Shown: piece by piece, positions 54,226 through 62,134 of the stretch
How positions within the stretch are numbered: position 1 is the first letter of the stretch
Layout of the letters: every line of letters begins with the position of its first letter
NCBI RefSeq assembly: GCF_011067745.1
Contig: NZ_JAAMPJ010000003.1
Location: 648,497 to 712,496, forward strand
Reading direction: 5' to 3'
Source: Lentzea alba
GTDB lineage: Bacteria; Actinomycetota; Actinomycetes; Mycobacteriales; Pseudonocardiaceae
DNA: 64,000 nucleotides
The notes under the pieces: generated by a model
What the model was told of the DNA's origin: nothing
Database searches by the model: none
Seen by the model: the letters and a program-made list of their open reading frames with translations, nothing else
Position numbers and translations under genes: made by a program

Positions 54226-54707
54226 CGCAGGGCCGCCTCGATCGCCTCGGTGATCATGGCGTCCTCGGGCTCGACCCGCGGCCGGAACCGGCCGAGCACC
54301 TTCCCGTCGCGCGACACCAGGAACTTCTCGAAGTTCCACTGCACGTCGCCCGCGGTCCCGTCGGCGTCGGGCTGCTGCGTCAGCTCCTGGTAGACGGGGT
54401 GCTGTCCGGGGCCGTTGACCTCGACCTTCTCGTACAGGGGGAACGACACCCCGTAGGTCGTCGAGCAGAACGTGGCGATCTCCTCGGAGGTGCCCGGTTC
54501 CTGCCCGGCGAACTGGTTGCAGGGGAAGCCGACCACGGAGAAGCCCTCCGCGCCGTACTTCTCCTGGAGTCGCTCCAGGCCGGCGTACTGCGGGGTGAGG
54601 CCGCAGCGTGAAGCGACGTTGACGACGAGGGACACCTTGCCCCGCAACGCGCTCAGGTCACCGGGCTCGCCCGCGAGGGTGGCGACCGGGATGTCGTAGA
54701 TCTCCAT
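54222..54707 (-). CDS. Glutathione peroxidase-family thiol peroxidase
   Basis: A 161-residue cytoplasmic peroxidase. Peroxidatic Cys 35 in VNVASRCGLTPQY (Cys, not Sec), Gln in FAGQEPGTSEEI, a candidate resolving Cys 81 (ATFCSTTYG) and the WNFEKFLV block. The Cys pair suggests thioredoxin or mycothiol-linked reduction rather than glutathione, which actinomycetes lack. ATG 54707 is taken over upstream in-frame starts because the family begins with this Ile-Tyr-Asp segment. Confidence 0.9.
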   Translation of the reverse strand: MEIYDIPVATLAGEPGDLSALRGKVSLVVNVASRCGLTPQYAGLERLQEKYGAEGFSVVGFPCNQFAGQEPGTSEEIATFCSTTYGVSFPLYEKVEVNGPGQHPVYQELTQQPDADGTAGDVQWNFEKFLVSRDGKVLGRFRPRVEPEDAMITEAIEAALR

Positions 54708-54752
54708 GCCACCAACGTAGTTGACGGCCGCTCGTGGGGGAGAAGCCACTGC

Positions 54753-55361
54753 TCAGGCCGGGGGCCAGGTGGCCAGCGCGGCGTCGGCGACCTCCTGGAG
54801 TTCCGCGCGGCCGACGCCGCTGGCGGCCTGCACCGCGAGGCCGAAGGCCACGGTCATGACGTAGAGGGCGAGCCGCCGCGCGCTGGTGCCTTCCGGCAGG
54901 TCGCCGTCCGCGACGGCGCGCAGGAAGCGTTCCTCGAGACGGCGGCCGGCGTCGTTGCGCCACTCCACCAGGACGTCGTGCGCGGGTGTGCCGGCGTCTC
55001 CGGCGGCCAGGGCGCCCTGGACACCGAGGCACCCGGCCGGGCACTCAGGCCGGGTGGTGGTGCGCACCGTCCCGTTCAGGAACGCCGTCGCCACGGCTCG
55101 CGCGGTCGGTTCCCGCATCGCGCGCAGCCCGTAGGCGGCGGGTCCGTCGGTGTAGCGCTCCAGGGCTTTGCGGAACAGCTGCTCCTTGTTGCCGAACGCC
55201 GCGTACATGCTGGTTTTGGTGATGCCCATGGTGCTGGTCAGGTCGCTGAGGCTGGCGCCCTCGTAGCCCTGTTTCCAGAACACCAGCATCGCCTGCTGAA
55301 GCGCCTCGTCGGCGTCGAAGCCCCTCGGCCTGCCGACGACGGTGTTCCCGTGACCTGTCAC
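54753..55361 (-). CDS. TetR-family repressor
   Basis: A 202-residue regulator with TetR helix-turn-helix (about 15-60; LTSTMGITKTSMYAAFGNKEQL, split) and a C-terminal ligand domain of the TetR_C_16/YxaF type with CPAGCLGV. GTG start after GGAGGT. Divergent from the SDR gene; two copies of TACCGATCGGT(A/T) in the gap are its probable operators, giving self-control and control of the SDR gene. Confidence 0.88.
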   Translation of the reverse strand: MTGHGNTVVGRPRGFDADEALQQAMLVFWKQGYEGASLSDLTSTMGITKTSMYAAFGNKEQLFRKALERYTDGPAAYGLRAMREPTARAVATAFLNGTVRTTTRPECPAGCLGVQGALAAGDAGTPAHDVLVEWRNDAGRRLEERFLRAVADGDLPEGTSARRLALYVMTVAFGLAVQAASGVGRAELQEVADAALATWPPA

Positions 55362-55382
55362 GACCTCCAGGCTACCCCTTCG

Positions 55383-55434
55383 GTACCGATCGGTTCACAA
55401 GTGCTATGGTCGATTTCAGTACCGATCGGTACTG
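55383..55434. promoter_or_regulatory. Two TetR operators in the divergent TetR/SDR gap
   Basis: CAGTACCGATCGGTACTG (55417-55434) is a perfect 18-bp palindrome. A second, weaker copy GTACCGATCGGTTC (55383-55396) is 34 bp away, centre to centre about 3.5 turns. TATGGT (55405-55410) between them could be a -10 for the SDR gene. Confidence 0.8.
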
Positions 55435-55456
55435 AACTTTGTGGAGGTAGACGGAC

Positions 55457-56200
55457 ATGGGTCAGTTCGAAGGCAAGACGGCGGTCGTCACCGGCGGGAG
55501 CAGCGGCATCGGCCTGGCCACCGCCCGGCGGCTCGCGGCCGAGGGCGCGCACGTCTTCATCACCGGCAGGCGTCAGAGCGAGCTGGACGCGGCGGTCGAG
55601 AGCATCGGCGACGCCACGGCGGTGCGGGGTGACATCGCGGACCTCGTCGACCTGGACCGGCTCTACGACGCGGTTCGCGCCAGGGGCAAGGGCGTGGACG
55701 CGCTGTTCGCCAACGCGGCCGCCGCCGGGTTCGCCTCCCTGGAGCAGACCACGGAGGAGCACTTCGACCAGATCTTCGACGTCAACGTGCGCGGCACGCT
55801 GTTCACCGTGCAGAAGGCGCTGCCCCTGCTCAACGAGGGCTCCGCGGTGATCGTGAACCTCTCCGTGCGAGCCGACGACGGCGTGGCGGAGTTCGGCACG
55901 TACGCGGCGACCAAGGCGGCCTTGCGCTCCTACACCCGGACCTGGGCGAACGAGCTCAAGGACCGGGGGATCCGGGTCAACGCGATCTCGCCGGGCACGA
56001 TCGACACGCCGGCGGTCGCGTCCCTGGTCGGCGAGGAGAAGGCCGAGGAGGTCAAGGCCGGCTTCGCGGCCAAGGTGCCGATCGGGCGGATGGGCACGTC
56101 GGAGGAGGTCGCCGCGGCCGTCGCCTTCCTCGCGTCGGACCAGAGCACCTTCATCCTGGGAGCGAACCTCCACGTGGACGGCGGCGAGAAGCAGTTCTGA
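55457..56200 (+). CDS. Short-chain dehydrogenase/reductase
   Basis: A 247-residue classical SDR: TGGSSGIG (12-19), NAAAAG, catalytic Ser in VNLSVRADD, Tyr 149 and Lys 153 in YAATK, and PGTIDTPA. Soluble NAD(P)-dependent enzyme with unknown substrate. GAGG lies before the ATG. Opposite the TetR gene and very likely derepressed by its ligand. Confidence 0.92.
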   Translation: MGQFEGKTAVVTGGSSGIGLATARRLAAEGAHVFITGRRQSELDAAVESIGDATAVRGDIADLVDLDRLYDAVRARGKGVDALFANAAAAGFASLEQTTEEHFDQIFDVNVRGTLFTVQKALPLLNEGSAVIVNLSVRADDGVAEFGTYAATKAALRSYTRTWANELKDRGIRVNAISPGTIDTPAVASLVGEEKAEEVKAGFAAKVPIGRMGTSEEVAAAVAFLASDQSTFILGANLHVDGGEKQF

Positions 56201-56240
56201 CGCGGGTGGAATGCCCGGTGGCGTCGCGGCGTTCCTGGTC

Positions 56241-56262
56241 TACGATAGGTTGAGACGTCAAC
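56241..56262 (+). promoter_or_regulatory. Possible -10 and operator upstream of LLM gene
   Basis: TACGAT (56241-56246) is followed by GTTGAGACGTCAAC (56249-56262), an inverted repeat with 5-bp arms that resembles the TAGTTGA-TCAACTA sites bound by MarR-type regulators. No matching regulator gene lies beside it. Confidence 0.4.
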
Positions 56263-56288
56263 TAACGGATGGAAGTGTTCCGCACGCG

Positions 56289-57311
56289 ATGAAGAAGATC
56301 GGGTTTCTGTCGTTCGGGCACTGGTCGGACAGCCCGCACTCGCAGACGAGGACGGCGTCCGACACGTTGCTGCAGTCGATCGACCTGGCCGTCGCCGCGG
56401 AGGAGCTGGGTGCCGACGGCGCCTACTTCCGGGTGCACCACTTCGCCCAGCAGCTCGGCTCGCCGTTCCCGTTGCTGGCGGCGATCGGCGCGAAGACCGA
56501 GCGCATCGAGATCGGTACCGGTGTGATCGACATGCGGTACGAGAACCCGATGTACATGGTCGAGGACGCCGGGGCGGCGGACCTCATCGCCGGCGGCAGG
56601 CTGCAGCTCGGCATCTCCCGGGGATCGCCCGAGCAGGTCGTCGACGGGTGGCGGTACTTCGGCTACCAGCCCGCCGAGGGCGAGACCGAGGCCGACATGG
56701 CCCGCCGGCACGCCGAGGTGTTCCTGAAGCTGCTGGAGGGTGAGGGGTTCGCGCGGCCCAACCCGCGGCCGATGTTCCCGAACCCGCCGGGACTGCTGCG
56801 CCTGGAGCCGCACTCGCCGGGGCTGCGCGACCGCATCTGGTGGGGCGCAGGTTCCAACGGCACCGCGGTGTGGGCGGCCGAGCAGGGCATGAACCTGATG
56901 AGCTCGACCCTGAAGTTCGACGAGGGCGGTGCGCCGTTCCACGTCCAGCAGGCCGACCAGATCCGGGCGTTCCGCAAGGCCTGGACGGAGGCCGGGTGGC
57001 AGCGCGAGCCGCGGGTCTCGGTGTCGCGCAGCATCTTCGCGCTCACCACCGACCTCGACCACGCCTACTTCGGTGGTGAGGGCGAGAGCAGCGACCAGGT
57101 CGGCTTCATCGACGGGCCGAACAAGGCGATCTTCGGTCGTTCGTACGCCGCCGAGCCCGAGGTGCTGATCAAGCAGCTGGCCGAGGACGAGGCGATCGCC
57201 GAAGCCGACACGTTGCTGCTGACCGTGCCCAACCAGCTCGGCGCCGACTACAGCGCGCACGTCGTCGAGAACATCCTGGTGCACGTGGCGCCGGCACTCG
57301 GCTGGCGCTGA
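56289..57311 (+). CDS. LLM-class flavin/F420-dependent oxidoreductase
   Basis: A 340-residue luciferase-like protein: KKIGFLSFGHW start, VHHFAQQLGSPFPLLAAIG, IEIGTGVIDMRYENP and LQLGISRGSPEQVVD. Similar to the alkanal monooxygenase-like enzymes in actinobacteria. ATG 56289 is the family start. A terminator follows. A palindrome lies just upstream. Confidence 0.85.
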   Translation: MKKIGFLSFGHWSDSPHSQTRTASDTLLQSIDLAVAAEELGADGAYFRVHHFAQQLGSPFPLLAAIGAKTERIEIGTGVIDMRYENPMYMVEDAGAADLIAGGRLQLGISRGSPEQVVDGWRYFGYQPAEGETEADMARRHAEVFLKLLEGEGFARPNPRPMFPNPPGLLRLEPHSPGLRDRIWWGAGSNGTAVWAAEQGMNLMSSTLKFDEGGAPFHVQQADQIRAFRKAWTEAGWQREPRVSVSRSIFALTTDLDHAYFGGEGESSDQVGFIDGPNKAIFGRSYAAEPEVLIKQLAEDEAIAEADTLLLTVPNQLGADYSAHVVENILVHVAPALGWR

Positions 57312-57323
57312 CCTGGATACCGC

Positions 57324-57367
57324 AGCCGGCGGTGGCGTGGCGAAAGCCGTGCCACCGCCGGCTTTTT
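57324..57367 (+). terminator. Rho-independent terminator
   Basis: AGCCGGCGGTGGC (57324-57336) pairs with its complement (57351-57363), a 13-bp stem with a 14-nt loop, followed by a T5 run. It ends the LLM transcript. Confidence 0.9.
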
Positions 57368-57382
57368 GACGACCATCGTCAT

Positions 57383-57445
57383 GTTTGCGGAACTTTGTTG
57401 CGGTTACGGCGAAACGACCCGTTTGCGGTGACTTTCCCGGGGTAG
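57383..57445 (+). promoter_or_regulatory. Two tandem SigB-like stress promoters
   Basis: GTTTGC-N13-GGTTAC (57383-57407) and GTTTGC-N13-GGGTAG (57421-57445) lie 38 bp apart and share flanking bases (GTTTGCGG...ACTTT). Both fit the actinobacterial general-stress sigma consensus (GTTT, about 15 bp, GGGTA). They precede three overlapping genes of stress type. Confidence 0.7.
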
Positions 57446-57485
57446 CTCCTCAGCCAGGACACGCCGATGAGCTGAGGAGTCAGCC

Positions 57486-58124
57486 GTGACCGAGAACCAG
57501 ATGGGTGGAGTGCGCACGGCGGCCCGGGACGAGGGTTTCGAGGTCGCACAGCACGCCAAGGACGCGGCCGGACAGGTGGGAAGCACCGTCCGGGACGAAG
57601 CCGCGCACGTGACGCGCGAAACCGCCGCACAGGCCCGCCACGTGGTCCGGGATGTGCGGGAACGTGTTGTGGCAGAAGCGGAAGAGCAAGCGACGCGGGT
57701 GTCGAAGCAGCTCGGCCGCATCGCCGACGAGCTGGGTGACATGGCCGGCAACGCACCGTCCAGCTCGATGTCGGCCGGGGCGATCCGGAGCGCCGCGGAC
57801 ACGAGCCGGCAGGCCGCGCGGTTCCTCGACGAACGAGGTGCGCAGGGGCTGCTCGACTCGGCGCGGGACTACGCCCGGCGCAAGCCCGGCACGTTCCTGC
57901 TGGGTGCCGCCGTGGCCGGATTCCTGGTCGGACGCATCGCGAAGAGTGCGACCGGTGGCGAGCAGAACCAGCCGCGGCAGAGTCAGCCGCAGAGTCAGCC
58001 GCAGGGTGGACTCGTGCCGGTGGCGGCCGAACGTTCTGACGTGACACCGGATTACGGCGCGCCGCTGCCGACGAGCACCGCGCCCGCCGTTCCTCCGGCG
58101 GGGGTGCCGCATGTCGAGCCCTGA
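57486..58124 (+). CDS. Membrane-associated coiled-coil protein (LEA-like), stress operon gene 1
   Basis: A 212-residue protein of no named family. Residues 1-75 are an Ala/Glu/Arg-rich amphipathic helix with an 11-residue character (AAGQVGSTVRDEAAHVTRET, then TAAQARHVVRDV), as in LEA and DUF3618-linked proteins. One hydrophobic segment lies near 138-152 (GTFLLGAAVAGFLVGRI), then a Gln/Pro-rich tail. Starts at GTG after GAGGAG. Overlaps the holin-like gene by 14 bp. Likely an envelope-stress protein. Confidence 0.75.
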   Translation: MTENQMGGVRTAARDEGFEVAQHAKDAAGQVGSTVRDEAAHVTRETAAQARHVVRDVRERVVAEAEEQATRVSKQLGRIADELGDMAGNAPSSSMSAGAIRSAADTSRQAARFLDERGAQGLLDSARDYARRKPGTFLLGAAVAGFLVGRIAKSATGGEQNQPRQSQPQSQPQGGLVPVAAERSDVTPDYGAPLPTSTAPAVPPAGVPHVEP

Positions 58125-58530
58125 GGCGCCAGGGGCGCGGGTGGACTCGGCTACCACCGAGTCGCTGGGCGATCTGCTCGGTGAGCTCAGCGGTGACCTG
58201 TCCAAGCTGATGCGGCAGGAACTGGAACTGGCCAAGGCCGAGTTCCGGCAGGAGGCCGTCAAGGCGGGCAAGGCGACCGGGATGCTCGCGGCCGCCGGGT
58301 TCGCCGGCTACCTGACCACCGTGCTGCTCAGCCTCGCGCTGATGTTCGCCCTCGGCGCGGTGATGCCGCTGGGCTGGGCCGCGCTGGTCGTCGCCGCGTT
58401 GTGGGGTGTCACCGGCCTGGTCCTCTACACGACCGGACGTGCCCGGCTGCGCACCGTCAACCCGAAACCCGAACGCACCGTCGAAACGCTGAAGGAGGAC
58501 GCGGAATGGGCGAAACACCCGACCAAATAA
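58111..58530 (+). CDS. Phage-holin superfamily III-like membrane protein
   Basis: A 139-residue protein: amphipathic N-terminus (SLGDLLGELSGDLSKLMRQE), two transmembrane segments (about 58-80 and 87-108) and a basic tail. This matches the actinobacterial PF07332-type family, which is chromosomal, not a phage lysis gene. Middle of three overlapping genes that recur together in actinomycetes. Confidence 0.82.
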   Translation: MSSPEAPGARVDSATTESLGDLLGELSGDLSKLMRQELELAKAEFRQEAVKAGKATGMLAAAGFAGYLTTVLLSLALMFALGAVMPLGWAALVVAALWGVTGLVLYTTGRARLRTVNPKPERTVETLKEDAEWAKHPTK

Positions 58531-59126
58531 GGCGTGACATCGAGGTGACCCGCGCCGAGCTGCGGGCCGACGCCAACCGCCTCGTCGACCACGCGAGCCC
58601 GCGCGGCATCGCCCGGCGGCGCGTTCGCGGCGTGCGGCAGGGGCTGGTCTCGATGAGGGAGAGAGTGATGGGCACCACCACGCAGGCCGCGTCGGCCGTG
58701 CGGGAACAGGGACAGGGCGCCGGGACCGTCGTCGCCGAACGCGCGGAACAGGCCGTGCAGGCGGTGCAGGACGCACCGCGGCAGGTCGCCCGGCAGACGC
58801 AGGGCAGTCCGCTCGCGGCCGGCCTGATCGCGTTCGGCAGCGGCCTGCTGCTCGCCGCGGTGCTGCCCCGCACCGACGCCGAACAGCAAGCGGTGCACCA
58901 ACTCTCGGACAGCTTCAGCGACGTGGTCGAACCGGCCAAGGAAGCGATGGCCGAGTCGGCGCAGCACCTCAAGGAGGACGTGAAGTCCTCGGTGAGCGAC
59001 GCCGCGGGGGAGGTGCGGCAGGTCGCCACGGACGCCGCGCAGACCACGGCCGAGCAAGCCAAGGACGCCGCGCAGGACGTCGGCGGACACGCCCGCGAAT
59101 CGGGCCAGCGGGTGTCCGGTCAGTGA
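58506..59126 (+). CDS. DUF3618-domain protein
   Basis: A 206-residue protein that begins with the DUF3618 signature TPDQIRRDIEVTRAELRA (4-21). A hydrophobic segment follows (about 100-118) and the C-terminal third is an Ala/Glu/Lys helix with repeated AEQAKDAAQDV-like units. Overlaps the holin-like gene by 25 bp. Probably forms an envelope complex with the two upstream proteins. Confidence 0.85.
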   Translation: MGETPDQIRRDIEVTRAELRADANRLVDHASPRGIARRRVRGVRQGLVSMRERVMGTTTQAASAVREQGQGAGTVVAERAEQAVQAVQDAPRQVARQTQGSPLAAGLIAFGSGLLLAAVLPRTDAEQQAVHQLSDSFSDVVEPAKEAMAESAQHLKEDVKSSVSDAAGEVRQVATDAAQTTAEQAKDAAQDVGGHARESGQRVSGQ

Positions 59127-59134
59127 GGTGAACC

Positions 59135-59182
59135 AACGCAGAGCGCCGTGGTGGCAACACCACGGCGCTCTGCGTTTGTTTT
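59135..59182 (+). terminator. Rho-independent terminator of the stress operon
   Basis: A 19-bp perfect stem (59135-59153 and 59158-59176) closed by a GCAA tetraloop, followed by TGTTTT. Strong intrinsic terminator. Confidence 0.92.
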
Positions 59183-59293
59183 CGAGGGGTTTGTTCGAGG
59201 GGTTGGTTTGAGCGGGCGGGAAGCGGGTAGCCGGGACCAGCGTCAAGCAGTCGGCGCCTTGTGTCCCGACTGTGCCCCAAGGCGGCGATCACC

Positions 59294-59569
59294 ATGCACC
59301 ACAACGCACTCGACCAGGCGATCTGCGAAGCTCTCGCTCTTCTCCGCACCACCGCCGGACCGGACCTCGCGGTGCAGGCCGAGCAGGCGCGCAAGTGCCT
59401 GGCGCAGGCGGTGATGGCGGACCCGGACGCTCCCCAGCAGGCGCTGGTGCACATCGCGGCCGCCGACGATCACCTCGAGTACGGCGAGCTGATGGAGGCG
59501 CGCACGCTGCTGACCGCCGCACGTGGCTTCCTGCCCGGCCGGCGGGCTGTGGTCGCCGCCCGCGCGTGA
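59294..59569 (+). CDS. Small hypothetical protein
   Basis: A 91-residue soluble, helical protein (HHNALDQAICEALALLRT, then two further helices) not assigned to a family. Helix pairs with regular Leu/Ala suggest a TPR-like bundle. ATG 59294 has AAGGCGG upstream; an in-frame GTG at 59261 would add 11 residues. Converges on the small acidic gene with a 1-bp gap. Confidence 0.6.
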   Translation: MHHNALDQAICEALALLRTTAGPDLAVQAEQARKCLAQAVMADPDAPQQALVHIAAADDHLEYGELMEARTLLTAARGFLPGRRAVVAARA

Positions 59570-59570
59570 C

Positions 59571-59753
59571 TCACGGGTCCATTCCGCCGTCGCCGCCCCG
59601 GCCCTCGGGCTCGGACTCGTCGTGACCTCGGTGCGGGCCGCCGGGATTCTCGTCGGCGACGGTGGGACGTGTGTGCTCGCCGCCGATGTCGGCGTCCTCC
59701 AGTTCGCTCTCGGCGGTCACCGCATCGGGTTCGGGCGCACGGCTGCTGGTCAT
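59571..59753 (-). CDS. Small acidic hypothetical protein
   Basis: A 60-residue Glu/Asp/Gly-rich, probably disordered protein. ATG 59753 follows AAGGAG and overlaps the stop of the upstream DUF6221-like gene (ATGA), the main reason to accept it. Function unknown. Confidence 0.6.
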   Translation of the reverse strand: MTSSRAPEPDAVTAESELEDADIGGEHTRPTVADENPGGPHRGHDESEPEGRGGDGGMDP

Positions 59754-60067
59754 CGCCACTCCTTCTGCCAGGCGTGGTGCGTGTCGTAGGCGGCGGCCAG
59801 CAACCGCAGCACCGACTCGTCACCGGTCTGTTCGACCTCGGTCCGCAGCGCGGCGACCTTCTCCCCGAACGGCACCGGCACCCGTTCCTCGGCCTCCTGC
59901 ACCGGGCCGGGCAGCAGGAGCAGGCCCTCGCCGTCGTCCGAGCGCACGACGCGCAGCCTGCCGTCGACCTCCGCTTCGTCGAGCAGCGGCAGCTCGTCGT
60001 CCGCCAGGCGTTGTTCGTCCTCGTCGAGCCGGTCGAGGACGAACCGCCTCAGTTCGTCGGTGTTCAT
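59750..60067 (-). CDS. DUF6221-like small protein
   Basis: A 105-residue acidic protein ending in VLRLLAAAYDTHHAWQKEWR (the Tyr-x-x-His...Trp ending typical of DUF6221). The N-terminal LDRLDEDEQ also matches. Function unknown. The next small gene overlaps its stop. Confidence 0.7.
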   Translation of the reverse strand: MNTDELRRFVLDRLDEDEQRLADDELPLLDEAEVDGRLRVVRSDDGEGLLLLPGPVQEAEERVPVPFGEKVAALRTEVEQTGDESVLRLLAAAYDTHHAWQKEWR

Positions 60068-60118
60068 GACGCAGGGGTATCCGCTTCGCCGCCGGGTAGG
60101 CCTGTTTTCCCGGTGAGA

Positions 60119-62104
60119 TCACGGCGTGCGACGGAGGTCCACGAGGTCGAGCACGTGCGCCGCCGGGCTGTCGTCCGGAGCGATCAGCGTCGGTCGCTGT
60201 TGGTGCGCGGAGAGCTGGTCGGTCACCTCGTACAGGATGCGCACGCCCGCGCTGGCCAGGTGGGTGACGCCGGAGAGGTCCACGGTCATCGGCGTGACGC
60301 CGCCGCGGGAAGCACTGAGCAGGTCCCGTTCGAACACGGCCGCGGTCACGGCGTCGATCGGCCCGGAAACCCGCACCAGCCGCATGTCGCCGTGGACGAG
60401 TGTTTCGGCGCGGTAGGGCGCGAACGCGCGGTCGTTCGCGGAGGCGGCGGTGCCGGAGTCGATCATCGTGGGCTGGTTGAGGTAGTGGCGCACGGTCACG
60501 GTGGTGCCGCGGGCGCCGACCGGGTTACCGCTCCGCTGCGGCGGGTGGGTGACGGTGAGCTCGTCGACGAGCTGTTCGCACAGCATGAGCCCGTGCCCTC
60601 GCTCGGACGAGGCGGGATCCGGTGCGCGCCACCGGCCTTCGTCGGTGATCCGCAGTTCGCAGATGCCGTCGGGGAGCAGTTCGGCGCTGATGTGCACGAC
60701 GCCGGGGCCGGTGGGGTAGGCGTGTTCGACGGCGTTGGTGACGGCTTCGCCGACGGCGAGCTCCAGCACCTCGTGGTCCTGGTGGTCCGCGTTGAGCTCG
60801 GCCAGCCAGTTCCGGACCGCGTGCCGGGCCGCCGGCAGTTCGCCGAGCTCCGCCCACAGGCGCACCGACAGCGGTGGCACGGGTTCCGCGAGCCGCTGGA
60901 CGGCGAGCGCGGTGACGTCGTCGTGGTAGCCCGTGCGGGTCAGCAGTTCCACGGTGAGCTCACAGACCCGCTCGGCCGCCGAGGTCGCGGCCCCTTTGGG
61001 GAGCACGTGGTTCATCGCCGCGTCGGACGCCACCGCGGCCAGCTCGGCCGTCCCTTCGGAGAGCGAGCGGTTCGGCCGTTCGACCAGTCCGCTGGAGTAG
61101 AGCAGGACGAGATCGTCGTGGCCGAGCTGACCGGTTCTGACGACCGGAGTGCGGCCCACGCCGAGTGGTCCGCTCGCGGCACCGTCCAGGTACACGGCCG
61201 TGCCGTTCGCGCGGACCACCAACGGTGCTGGATGGCCGCAACGGCTGTAGGAGAACTTGCCGGTCTGCGGGTCGAGGAGTACCAACGCGAGCGTGGCCGC
61301 GCGCAGGGCGCGTTCTCGGGCAGCGAAGGTGTTCACCTGCGCCAGCACGGCCGGCAGATCCGCCGTGGTGAACAGAAGATGCTTCAGCACGGCACGTAGT
61401 TGGCTCATGGCCGCGGACGCCGCGACACCGTGTCCGACGACGTCACCAACGACGAGCACGACACGGCCGTCGGGCCGGGCGATCGCGTCGAACCAGTCAC
61501 CTCCCGCTGCCTGGTCGTCGGCGGCGACCAGGCAGCGCGCGGAGATCCTCGCCTGCGGCAGCACCGGCAACGACGTGGGCAGCAACGCCGCCCGCAGGTC
61601 CACGACGGTGTCGGACCGATAGCGCGCGTCGGCCGTCCGGGCTGCCTCGGCCTGCCGCCGCCGGACCCGGCCGGTGACGTCGAAGCCGCACGCCGTGACG
61701 CCCCGGACCGTGCCGTCGGGGTGAAAACTGGGCTCCAGCACGAAGTCGACGTACAACTCGCGCGGTTCGCCGTCGTCCTGGCGGTCGAGCTGCACCCGCC
61801 ACTCGCTCGCGGTCTGCGCCTCGCCGGTCTGGTAGACCCGGTCGATCGCGGCGTGGATCCGTTGCGACTCGAACTCCGGCAGGACCTCGCGCGTGGTCAT
61901 CCCGACGGGTTCGGAAACGCCCGCACACCTGCGGAACGACTCGTTCGCCATCACCAGCCGCTGGTCAGGACCTTCGCAGGCGACCAGCACCACCGACAAC
62001 CCGTCGACACGATCACGCACGACCTCGGGGTCGCCGGTTCTCCGAAGACGCGCGTCGCCGCCCGGACCCGAGCTGGCACGGCCGCTCTGCGCGTTCGGCT
62101 TCAT
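60119..62104 (-). CDS. PAS - PP2C (SpoIIE) - HATPase - STAS regulatory protein
   Basis: A 661-residue soluble protein with four modules: PAS (about 30-150, NESFRRCAGVSEP), a PP2C-type SpoIIE/RsbU phosphatase (about 180-390; GGDWFDAI and GDVVGHGVA hold metal-binding Asp), an RsbW-like HATPase (about 405-530; N-box AVGEAVTNAVEHAYP and GHGLMLCEQL), and a C-terminal STAS domain (about 550-655; DLSGVTHLASAGV with the phosphorylatable Ser). One chain thus contains phosphatase, kinase and antagonist of a sigma-factor partner-switch. It likely controls a SigB/SigF-type factor, consistent with the SigB-like promoters nearby. Confidence 0.9.
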   Translation of the reverse strand: MKPNAQSGRASSGPGGDARLRRTGDPEVVRDRVDGLSVVLVACEGPDQRLVMANESFRRCAGVSEPVGMTTREVLPEFESQRIHAAIDRVYQTGEAQTASEWRVQLDRQDDGEPRELYVDFVLEPSFHPDGTVRGVTACGFDVTGRVRRRQAEAARTADARYRSDTVVDLRAALLPTSLPVLPQARISARCLVAADDQAAGGDWFDAIARPDGRVVLVVGDVVGHGVAASAAMSQLRAVLKHLLFTTADLPAVLAQVNTFAARERALRAATLALVLLDPQTGKFSYSRCGHPAPLVVRANGTAVYLDGAASGPLGVGRTPVVRTGQLGHDDLVLLYSSGLVERPNRSLSEGTAELAAVASDAAMNHVLPKGAATSAAERVCELTVELLTRTGYHDDVTALAVQRLAEPVPPLSVRLWAELGELPAARHAVRNWLAELNADHQDHEVLELAVGEAVTNAVEHAYPTGPGVVHISAELLPDGICELRITDEGRWRAPDPASSERGHGLMLCEQLVDELTVTHPPQRSGNPVGARGTTVTVRHYLNQPTMIDSGTAASANDRAFAPYRAETLVHGDMRLVRVSGPIDAVTAAVFERDLLSASRGGVTPMTVDLSGVTHLASAGVRILYEVTDQLSAHQQRPTLIAPDDSPAAHVLDLVDLRRTP

Positions 62105-62134
62105 ACCTGGTCAACGTACCCAGATCGGCCGGAT

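Noticed and set aside
58111..58530. Prophage or lysis cassette because of the holin-like protein
   Set aside because: PF07332-type proteins are ordinary actinobacterial chromosomal genes; no endolysin, integrase or structural gene is near.
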